Shown here piece by piece: positions 10,941 to 19,556 of a stretch of DNA of 27,089 nucleotides; within the stretch, counting starts at the first letter, position 1; every line of letters begins with the position of its first letter. The notes beneath the pieces are model-generated. The model saw only the letters and a list, made by a program, of their open reading frames with translations, did no database searches and was not told where the DNA came from. This DNA comes from Irineochytrium annulatum (taxonomy: Eukaryota > Chytridiomycota > Chytridiomycetes > Chytridiales > Chytridiaceae). Both the position numbers and the translations under genes were made by a program. The stretch spans positions 1-27,089 of the forward strand of contig JADGJL010000279.1 of the NCBI GenBank assembly GCA_027600665.1. The letters are read 5' to 3'.

Positions 10941-11135
10941 CCTTTGCTGATGTCAAAGAGCTTCGCCATCAGTGGAAGCGATCGTGCAAGGACGGTGGCA
11001 ATTTTGGCCGTTCTACATGTGATTGTTGCAAACATTGTTTTTGTTACTCAGAGCGTGAACAAAACAATCATAGCAAAAGCATAATATGTTGTGAGAATTA
11101 AACGAACGTAAACGTGTAAAGAGGGTTTTGTTTGA

Positions 11136-12737
11136 TTAGTATCCACCAAGCTTCTCCAGCGCCCGCACACCTTGCTCCTCCCACTCCCGCTTCGTGACCC
11201 AAAAGCTCTCCTTGTTTTTCATGATGTCACCAAGGACGGCACCTCCAAGGAAGACCATGTGCTTGCGGCGAGGAGGGTCTTCCACCCGAAGCTTGAAATC
11301 CTGCGAGCAAGGTTAACAGCTGTTCAAAAAAGCCTTTTTAAAAAGAATGAACCACCTTAAGCCTCGACACGTCGTTCTGAAGAACTTTTTCCAGGTACAG
11401 GGCTTTTAGCTCCTTTTCTAGCCGGCTAGGAAGGCCGGGATACATCGAGGAACCGCCCGAAAGGACGATATGCTTGAAAAGCTCTGGCCGAATGTCGTAC
11501 TCCGCAGATTGAATCGACGAGTACAGAAGGTCTGATGGAAGGAGGTAAGAAACATGCAACAGAGCCATCGAATGTAATTAGTAACGCACCGGCAAGACCC
11601 GGGGTTTCGACATCAACAAGTTCCGGCTTGAAGAGTGCTTCCGGTGCCGCGAACCTCTCCGACCCAACCTTTATTACACGGCCATCCGGGAGCTGAAAAC
11701 AAGACCCCATCGTGTAAATAAGCCGTGAACGGAATAGCATCATACCGTGTAGGACTCGACCAGAACGGTGGTTTCTTGCGCAAGCCTCTCCTCCAGCTGA
11801 AGATCGTAGCTTTGCGAATGTTAGATTTCAGTGTGCGACCCGAGACATACCCGACGTAGCAGAGCTTTTCCTTCACCTGCCGAACCGTCTCGAAATCGGC
11901 TGTCCGGTTAAAAGCGTAACCGCGGAGAAGCAGAAGCTTAATGAGGTATTTGGTGATGTCCCGACCAGCTACGTCCAGCCGCCTCACCAGGTGAGGGAGT
12001 GCAAAACCCTCGTACACGGGGACGATGTGCGTCACACCGTCGCCGGAATCGACGACCACACCCGTGAGAAGACCTGAAGCATAAGAGTAATTAGCTCGCT
12101 GTCTGTAACACGTTCGACATCCCACCTTGCGCGTAAAGGGTAAGGACGGCCTGGATCGCGACGTAGACGCCGTTGAATCCGTAGTTTTCAAACATGACCT
12201 CGCACATCTTCTCGCGGTTCTTCTTCGGGTTCATAACGGGCTCCGTGAGCAGGATCTTGTGGTCGGCCGGGTTCGTGATCCCCAACTTCTGCGAGAATGT
12301 GTAATCCCACAAGTGGATCATGTCGTCCCAATTCCTAACAATCCCGTTCTCCATGGGATACGCCATCTGCAGCATGCTCCTCGCCGCGGCCGCCTCGTCC
12401 CCGACCATGATGTCCTTCAGCTGGAACTCGCTCATGCGCTCCTCTGCCCGAAGGATTGGCCGCCCGACCACGGCCTGGAATATGCAGTCCGGGAAGTTTG
12501 TCCCGGCGAACCCGGCCTTGACGAACTGGATGGGATCGTGGAAGGGATGTGTAAGTTATGCATGGTATCGCGAGTGATCCACGCCGCTGATCGCGATCTC
12601 GAGATCCACGCGCTCAGGCCGCGTCCACAGCGTCCCTCAAGCGCTCCAATGCACACGCCGTCCGCACCGATGAAGGCAGCAGTACTGACCCCTGTCCCAT
12701 TGTCGCAGATCACGACCTCCTTGGAACCAGGCGCCAT
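11136..12737 (-). CDS. ARP2: Actin-related protein 2 (Arp2/3 complex subunit)
   Basis: Arp2 pairs with Arp3 to mimic an actin dimer and nucleate branched filaments. The model has seven exons: 12737-12690, 12525-12126, 12073-11851, 11809-11746, 11692-11590, 11531-11356 and 11300-11136, giving 392 residues, the usual Arp2 length. It starts [16 protein letters not shown], the phosphate-1 loop of the actin fold, continuing after a 164-nt intron with [20 protein letters not shown] and GRPILR, typical of Arp2. Further landmarks are [16 protein letters not shown], the phosphate-2 loop [37 protein letters not shown], and the end [18 protein letters not shown]. The first intron is the longest in this gene and stays open, so a frame reading through it continues 53 codons beyond the true exon with no actin similarity. 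It is head-to-tail with the methyltransferase gene, with 195 bp between its stop and that gene's start. Confidence 0.95.
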
Positions 12738-13025
12738 GATGGATTGATGATTTCAAGCAGCAGCAAACTTTCGGCCGTTAACTCTTGGCAGGATCCCTCC
12801 ATCCATCCTAGCTACATTAACACCGCGACCGCGCAGAAGTCGCTTCGTGTCCACCGTGCCGAGCCGTCCGTTAGAGGGTTGATAAATCAAGCCAAGATTA
12901 GTGATTGAGGTAATATGGTCAAAAAGTCGATTATTGCTCTGAAATGCGATATAACAAGGAATGCAGCTGCGATTTTACTACAAAGATACAGTTTCTAACA
13001 TTAAAATCAACATCCCCAAATCGAA

Positions 13026-13591
13026 TCAGGAGTCGCGCGCATGCAGCTGTCAACGAAGTATAAAGGAATTTAAGGATGCGAAGATGCAATAACAATTGCT
13101 TACATCATTCAAAACGGGCACGTATGTTAACGCTCTCCACAGTGCGCTGGTCTGTGTAGTCGGCGCGTCATCCAACCCCCAGAGCAGAAGCGAATCAAAC
13201 TCCTTGACCGACTTCCATGACTTTGCGTCCATATCGACGGCCTGCGTCGGTTTGGTTTCCTCAATCACGCACCCTTAATCTCTCGTTAAAAATTGCTTTC
13301 CAGACAAGCCCACCTGCATATCCCTCCGGCATCTTCAGCGACTTAGCCTCCAGTGCCCGTCCGCGGAACGACGACTTGTATATCCCTGCATGGGCTGGTT
13401 TATGATTGAGAAAGGCGAGGAGAAAGCCGAGGAATTCAACCTTCGTCGCCCTCCGCGGGCTCGGTCCCATCTCCACCCGTCGCCACGATCTCAGGCGGCC
13501 TCACGATGAAGTAGGCGGTGTTCACCGGCCCATTGTGCAGGATCTCGAACGGGAGGTGATGGAGGTCGTGTGGTGCAGGAACTTCACCCAT
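13026..13591 (-). CDS. Ribonuclease H2 subunit C
   Basis: Non-catalytic subunit of the heterotrimeric RNase H2, which removes ribonucleotides from DNA and degrades RNA-DNA hybrids in the nucleus. The model has four exons: 13591-13441, 13385-13314, 13273-13104 and 13046-13026, giving 137 residues, between the yeast (about 110) and human (164) sizes. Family motifs in order are HDLHHLPFEILHNGP, matching 'h.LPceI..dGpa'; SSFRGRALEAKSLKMPEGY, matching 'fRGr.L.G..v.vP.g..G'; and LLLWGLDDAP followed by RALTYVPVLNDL and HARD, matching the C-terminal helix. Introns are very short (55, 40 and 57 nt). The 40-nt intron 2 is required to keep the frame between GYAG and VIEETKP. The frame is open 60 codons further upstream (to 13771), but the Met at 13591 aligns with the family N-terminus and avoids overlap with the divergent TPR gene. 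Confidence 0.87.
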
Positions 13592-13715
13592 TTCCGGACG
13601 GAACAGACCGGATATTGGGAAGACACTGCGATTTGACGACTGCTTCAGCCCGAACCAAAGCGGAGTAACGAACGACAGCCCATTAAGGCAGGCGACGGGT
13701 GCGGATTTCTCTCCC
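13592..13715. promoter_or_regulatory. Short divergent promoter region between RNase H2C and the TPR gene
   Basis: Only 124 bp separate the chosen start codons of two divergent genes, so the promoters and 5' UTRs must overlap or be very compact. No defined motif was recognised. Confidence 0.4.
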
Positions 13716-14187
13716 ATGGCGACAACAGCAGATTCCAACCATCCGCAAAACTCGTCGACGGAATGGCTCATGCTCCGGGTCGGCGTTCTGCCCCGGAATT
13801 CGCTTGGTTGGTTTCGGTGTGGGGTCGGCTTCTACAACAAAAAGGAGTACACGAAGTCGATTGAGTGCTTTGAGAAGAGTGTGGAACTTGATCCTATGAA
13901 CGTGAGCTTTTATGTTGCTGCTTCGTTGTGCCTTCAACTGAAATGAGTCGATAAGTACAACGCATACCAAATTATGGCTCGTGCTTGCATTGCAGTCAAC
14001 CGTATGTTCTCCTGCATCTTGTTCGGTTCTTACGCCATTTCCAGGAAAAGATGATGCTATCGCTGCGTTGAAACAGTCCGTCATGCTCGACAACCCTTCA
14101 GACTGGTATGTAGTGCATGCTCCCTCAGCGCTAACACAACCATCTTTTAGGCAATTACTCGTCGAGCTGACGTCAAATAAGGAATAG
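13716..14187 (+). CDS. Small tetratricopeptide repeat (TPR) protein
   Basis: The model has four exons: 13716-13901, 13956-14001, 14045-14105 and 14151-14187, giving 109 residues. TPR units are visible as WFRCGVGFYNKKEYTKSIEC with FEKSVELDPMN, then YNAYQIMARACIAVNRKDDA with IAALKQSVMLDN, showing the usual W/Y, G, Y, A and P positions. It ends shortly after in WQLLVELTSNKE. Intron 1 (13902-13955, donor GTGAGC, acceptor ATAAG) removes an in-frame TGA at 13945 and restores exact TPR spacing between DPMN and YNAY. The N-terminal 30 residues have no recognisable motif. TPR pairs bind partner peptides; no specific partner or orthologue is recognised. It could be a complete small protein or the remnant of a larger TPR protein. 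It converges on the WD40 gene with 77 bp between stops. Confidence 0.65.
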
Positions 14188-14264
14188 AATAAACCGTTAC
14201 TTCTTTCTATATGCAATTATTTGATCTATGATCAACCTAAGTACAGAACTAATGCAAAATAAAC

Positions 14265-15799
14265 CTAATGCTTTGTCGAAAATATCGCCAAGAACCGCTG
14301 CCACCAACTAAGCTTTTTGAGCCCCTCTAAATCGGACACGTTCCAAACTCGGATGGTTTTGTCCCCGCTGCCTGTGAAGAGGATGCCGTCGAAGAATTTT
14401 AAGCAGTACACTTACGGTTGCAATTAGCACAAAGACACTGGCTCCGCGAATTCTTACCTCCGTCGGTGTGGCCCTCAAACACCGCGAGGCAAGCTCCCGT
14501 CTATATGGTTTGAGAACAACCTTCGACAAAAGAACCTGCAGTGGTTTACCTCAACTTGAAAACAACGAATCGTCTTGTCGTATGAGCCGGAAAAGCAAAG
14601 CCTTTCATTCACATTAAGACACTCGATACCGGCCGAGTGGCCTTTTAAAATTTTCGTTGTTTTCGCTGTTTTTAGACTCCATATCCGAATTGTTTTGTCC
14701 ATGGACCTATTGCCTGTCAGAAGGTATTTGGGAAGACAACCCTAACCCGCTATAAAGCAATTCGCCGCATATTTGTATGCATTGAACTCCGTCCGTGTGT
14801 CCTTGGTAAACGTTCACCGGCTCCCCATTCTAAAAGAAACGTTAGCTTATCATCCAAAGGTTGTTGTCATGTATATACCGCTCTGCTCCATTGAATGATC
14901 GTCATATCCCAGCTACCGCTAAATATGTCGGAGTCGGTTATATCCAGGCAGTTGACGATATTTGTGTGGCCTTTAAAAACGTGCATTGGACGCCGTGACT
15001 ACGAATGCTCAGCAAAAAGTAGTGTGACGCTGCGTCCTACCTCCAAGTTCCATGATCGAATTGTTGTATCCCATGAACCCGAGAACGCTCGCTTTCCTCG
15101 GATTTTTAGGCAAGACACATATCCAGTATGCCCATGCAACGTCGCAAGATTTTGTGCTTCCTTTAAAAATAGTCAGCGAAACCTGCCATTGGGCCCCGAG
15201 CCCACCTCTATATCCCAAGTCCGTATTGTGTAGTCCCCTGCTGACACCATGTTCCCCAGCGCGTTAATTTCCGGTAAAGGGGATATCGGTAGCAGCTCCA
15301 AGGCATATACGTCGGCAGTATGGGCGTGCAGCGTCTTCACCTTCTTTATCTTTTGGACGAAAGTTAAGCATAAAGGATAAGTAAACAAACGTTTGACATA
15401 CGTCCACAATGGTCTTCTTGCCCTCCGTCTTGATGATGTCCCAGACGACAATCGACTGATCGTGGGATCCTGCCAGGCCGAGGGGTTAGCGTCTCCAATG
15501 TGGGGCATCCCGCCAACCTGACACCAGCGTGGCGGTCCCATTCTTCTCTTCCACGTCCACCTTCCCCTTCTTTTTCTTCTTCTTTGAAGGCGTTGCGGGC
15601 TTCCCTCCGGACCAGTACGCATCGAGGCTGTAGATCGTCCCCTCGTGGGCCCTTTCGAAGTGACTCTGTCAGCTTGAAGCGGGCCGTCAACGAACAGCCT
15701 AACTCACCGGAAGGACCCGAGACAGTGGCCCCCGACGGACTGTTCTACAGGGTCAGCCTGGCGACGGCGCGCATCGTCATTCACCTTATCATCATCCAT
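14265..15799 (-). CDS. Seven-blade WD40 repeat protein (TRAF7/MHCK-type propeller)
   Basis: The model has ten exons: 15799-15708, 15651-15518, 15469-15402, 15349-15206, 15160-15041, 14998-14879, 14829-14747, 14706-14550, 14500-14458 and 14410-14265, giving 368 residues with all phases consistent. Seven WD repeats are visible: RAHEGTIYSLDAYW with SGSHDQSIVVWDI; HAHTADVYALE with SAGDYTIRTWDIE; HGHTGYVSCLK with SGSWDTTIRSWNLE; KGHTNIVNCLD with SGSWDMTIIQW; QGHTDGVQCIQ with SGSMDKTIRIWSL; KGHSAGIECLN with SGSYDKTIRCF; EGHTDGVYCLK with TGSGDKTIRVWNV. Seven repeats make one closed propeller. The repeat style resembles the C-terminal WD40 domain of TRAF7 and of myosin heavy chain kinases, but no RING, zinc finger or kinase domain precedes it. 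Repeat 1 has a Lys-rich insertion (SKKKKKGKVDVEEK). The Met at 15799 lies 35 bp after the RanGAP stop. The precise function is unknown. Confidence 0.85.
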
Positions 15800-15834
15800 G
15801 GGGCCGACTTTATTGGGGATTACATGTAAATCTT

Positions 15835-17062
15835 CTAAACCTTCACGTTTTTCATGTTGGCGACCAGGTCGTCCACATCATCATCGTCCGCCTCCTTCGC
15901 CGCGCCATCACCACCCTCGTCCTCATCCTCCTCGTCCTCCTCCTCGTCTTCATCGAAGTCCATCTCGTCCAGCTCGTCCAACCCATCCGGGAACCCTGCG
16001 GCGCGGAGGAGACCCTGGATTGTCTTCACCACCGCGTTCTTGGGTGAAAACGAGTTCCCGTTCAGCGTCAACGTCCCCAGCTTCGGCTTATTCGCCAGCA
16101 GCGCGGGGATCAACTCCACACCCGCTGCATCCATCTCGTTGAAGTGAAGGTAAAGGGTCTCCAGCTCCGTATGGTTCGGTGTCAATGCCTTCAGAACGTC
16201 AATCGACCCCTCCTTCTGCAGAAGGCAATCGCCGACGTTCAACTGCTTAAGCTTCGGCCATGACGGGAGCGCCGACGCGAGGGCCTTCGAGCCGACAGTT
16301 GTGAAGGTGTTATCCTGCAGATCGAGGACTTCCAGGTTGACACATCCAGCAAGCGCCTCCATCAACGTCGCGATGCCCTCCGGGCGGATGCTGTTCTGCG
16401 GCATCCGGAGCTCCCGCAGCCCAACGAGAAGGGAGAACGCCGTGGAGAGATGACCAGCGCCCTCCGCCTCCATCCGGTTGCGGCCCATGACGATCGTGTG
16501 GAGCGAGATCGTCGTGTTCGCCGCCTTGGCCTTCTCGACGGCCTCGGTGAAGGCCGATGAGATCAGCTTCGCGCCACCAATGCCTAGGCCGTTGTTGTGC
16601 AGTCGAAGAGTTTCGATGGAGCGGTTGTTGATGATGAGATGCCGCAAGGGCTCGGCGCCTGCGGGCCCGAATGCATTATCCGACAGGTCCACCTCCCGCA
16701 GCGTAGTCTGCAGCATCGTCAGTACAAAATCAAGCCCAAGTGGCAGTACCGTGTTGACTAGAGCATCCACAAACGCATCCAAGGCAGGAGGAATCTCTTC
16801 TTTCAAACGGCCGGTGAAGATGTCGCTTAGATTCGCGCTCTGCATCCAGTCAGTTCTCCGCACATTGCCACGGGTGACTCACCGTGATGGTCGGCGCCTT
16901 CTTCAACGATGCCGCCAGCGCCTTTGCGGCCTCAACTCCAATTGTGTTGCCTCCGAACTGGATCTCTCTCAGGTCCTTGACGGCCTCAATCTGCGTGACG
17001 ATCTCGGCGGCGTCGGCTGCCGTGTGCAGCTTCAGCTGCCTTGCCCCAATCTTGAATGACAT
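15835..17062 (-). CDS. Ran GTPase-activating protein (RanGAP / Rna1)
   Basis: Cytoplasmic GAP that stimulates GTP hydrolysis by Ran and so maintains the RanGTP gradient that drives nuclear transport. There are two exons, 17062-16883 and 16839-15835, with a 43-nt intron, giving 394 residues (fission yeast Rna1 is 386). The protein is a chain of RanGAP-type leucine-rich repeats: LREIQFGGNTIGVEAAKALA, NLSDIFTGRLKEEIP, LREVDLSDNAFGPAGAEPL, IETLRLHNNGLGIGGAKLI, LRELRMPQNSIRPEGIATLM, LEVLDLQDNTFTTVGSKALA, and LGTLTLNGNSFSPKN. Asn ladder residues and the NNGLG segment of RanGAPs are present. The C-terminus is strongly acidic (DEMDFDEDEEEDEEDEDEGG) and then stops, without the SUMO-accepting domain of animal RanGAP1, which favours a fungal-type protein. 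Confidence 0.93.
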
Positions 17063-17179
17063 CGAGTCCGATTTCTATGTCACACAACCACGAGATTCAC
17101 GAAACGGCAACGACGACTTTACAGTAAAGCGACTACGCATCCAGCTATCTATCGTCGCAACGAAGCAATCTACATCTAG

Positions 17180-19211
17180 CTAGAGACTTCGAAGCCTTTC
17201 GAGCATCTCAACAGTGATAGAATCCATAAACGGGTCGTTGGCGAAAACGATCTCTTCCACCCGAACATACGACCCGGCGATCATCTTCTTCGTCAGCTCC
17301 TGTGCCAGCACCGACGTCTGACGCTTCAGCTTTGGGCTAGCGCTATGCACAGGCACCGCAAACGCCCTAGTGAAGCCGTTTAGTACGCGACAAAACTGTT
17401 AAGATGTATACGTACGTCGTAGCAGTCTTCTTGGACACGTCCGTCATGTTGTGGAGTCGGTTGCGTTCGCTAAGCTTTATCAACCCTTCCGTCTTGGCTT
17501 GTAGAGCTTTCTTTTTTTCTTGATTGAGATCGTCCAGCCGACCAAGCTCCTCGCGGAGCTTTTCTATTTCATCGGTGTCGTTGTTTTCTTCCGCTTCATC
17601 GAGTAACCGCTTTAGTCTGATTTTCTCCGCGGCAATATTTGTCGGCTTGCGCATGACCTCTTGCTTGGCTTTAAGCATTTCGTCGATTTCAACCTGCGAC
17701 GGCGTTAACCATGATCACCGAGAGCAATAGGATGGGATGAAGAGAAAAGGCGCTACGAAAAGAGTAAACACGAACATTGGTAAAAGTATGCTTTAGCTTG
17801 TCTTGAAGTTGCCTGGCCGATACTCTGACGCTTGCGGCCGATGGAACCTGCTCCCTATCTACCTCGCAAGACCGTATATACCTCGTCAGTTCCGCCTATA
17901 ATAATTAGATTGTTACAAACACCCTATCCTACCTCCGTGATATGTGAGTTTGATATCAAGTCCATCGTAAACGCCTTCCGTGACTTTCCGTGCTGCAAAA
18001 GCAAGCGCTTCCTCGTCGCCGTTTGGCCAAAAGTGTACACCTTGTACTTCGACGTCTCGTGTTGCCGCTTCTCATTCCCAAGTGAGACTAACTCGGACAC
18101 ATCTGCGCAAATGCATGACTAAATGCACAAGATTTCTATCTCCATACCGGCGATTCTTGCGAGTCGGTAGTTTGCTTTCCCTTCGCTCTGACCGACGCTT
18201 AACCGAACAAAACAACCTTCGGAAGGCATTAGACAAATGCTACACGGGGGTACCAGTGGACCTGTGACTGCCTCCTCAAAAAAGTTTGCGTACACGATAC
18301 GCTCTAACTCGTCTCGAGTTATCGTAGCGGACCGTACGTCCTCTAACGTCAGGACGTCGGACGCCTTATCCTGCGTGGATGCATAATCAAGACCTCGCAA
18401 TAATAGTACTCCGAACCTCTGTCGTCTCATCTTTGTAAGACGGCTCCTCCGACTCACCGGCTTCATCGTTCTCCTCGTCCTCGCTGTATTCAGCAAACAT
18501 CGCTTTGGACGTTCCCGGATCAACATCCTGGCACTCTTAGAAAGACAATTAACCAATGACATACCTTCTTCAACGTCTTCTCATCCCTGCGTTTCTTCAA
18601 CTTTTGCAATGACTTCGACTTGCTCGTCTTTGTTGTGACAACAGTGCGCGATGATATTCCTGCGGCGTCAACGTACAGAATTTAAACACTACAAACCTAC
18701 TCCTATCTTGTTGTAACGGCTTCAGCTTCTTTTGAACTTCCACTCGATCTAACACGTTTTGCCGCTAGAGTACATGATGATTACTTGCACGCCATGCAAA
18801 ACGCGTTATCTACCTTCTCCGCGCGCTCCGCAAGGATTTGTTCTCGCTCCATTTCGGTCATCATGCTCAGCCTAAGCGTCGTTGTTCAACGAAGGCCCAG
18901 CAGCAACGCGACAAACGAACACACGCACCGTTGTCTATCCTCATCGTCACCCATCAAGTCGTCCCCCCACGCGCTGACTTCCTTCAAGTCCCTGTCCTCG
19001 GCCGTCTCGAAGTCGTCCTCATTCTCCTCGCCCTCCTCTATCGAGTCCCCATCTGAATCGCTGAAACCCCGCGATTTCCTCCTGGAACACCTTAAGACCG
19101 GTGCTGAAGTAATAAATAAACGCACAGCTTGGTTTCCCGCTTTCGCTTGGACGACCGGGCGCGCGGGTCGGCGTCAGTGGTGAGGGCCAGCAGTTCTTGA
19201 TCCAGATCCAT
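17180..19211 (-). CDS. RTF1: RTF1, Paf1 complex subunit with Plus-3 domain
   Basis: RTF1 rides with elongating RNA polymerase II, binds Spt5 through its Plus-3 domain and promotes H2B ubiquitylation. Twelve exons were traced by hand, giving about 490 residues. The N-terminus MDLDQELLALTTDADPRAR matches fungal RTF1 starts. An acidic Ser/Asp/Glu region follows, then LSMMTEMEREQILAERAEK, matching the histone-modification-domain vicinity. Lys-rich sequence leads to the Plus-3 domain: LEDVRSATITRDELERIVYA (about 18350-18290), CFVRLSVGQSEGKANYRLA, then KYKVYTFGQTATRKRLLLQH and AFTMDLISNSHITEAEL. A coiled coil (EKIRLKRLLDEAEENNDTDE) and a short C-terminal helix (DPFMDSITVEMLERLRSL) finish the protein. 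One intron near 18565 is only 37 nt with the chosen acceptor. RTF1 is divergent from NUP98-96. Confidence 0.9.
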
Positions 19212-19556
19212 GGTGAATTCAGGTGGGAGTTGACATCACACCAGGTTACTCTTCAAGCCTTTGTGACTGCCAACAAGCTCCAGCTGCACACCCGCTTCTT
19301 TTGCAAACAAGCAACGTGATCGTCTCATGCTCCAATACATCATACTCATGATAATGCTGATAATGACCAATATGTTCTGCAATAACAAAAATAGCGGCTT
19401 CAAATGAAAATAAAAATATAGCGTGGTAAGCAGCGTGGGCATTCTTTTGCGGTAGCCACGAAGGAACTCCGACTGCGAGATCTCTCTGCTGTGTGTGCAG
19501 AAATAGCGTCCGAACACGCGAAGTTCAAAAAGTCGAGTGAAGAAAGGACTCGCGAT
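19212..19556. promoter_or_regulatory. Divergent promoter region between RTF1 and NUP98-NUP96
   Basis: This 345-bp interval separates the divergent start codons. It contains an AT-rich stretch around 19375-19425 and open frames on both strands that extend into the NUP98 first exon. The minus frame (19236-19724) includes a hydrophobic run, but it overlaps NUP98 coding sequence antisense and is judged a shadow. No classical core promoter motif was identified. Confidence 0.45.

Noticed and set aside
13592..13771. 60-codon upstream extension of RNase H2C
   Set aside because: It would overlap the divergent TPR coding exon and has no similarity to the family N-terminus; the internal Met at 13591 fits.
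13945..13947. In-frame TGA within the TPR gene, suggesting a pseudogene or recoding
   Set aside because: A 54-nt GT-AG intron (13902-13955, donor GTGAGC) removes it and restores exact TPR spacing, so no readthrough or decay needs to be assumed.
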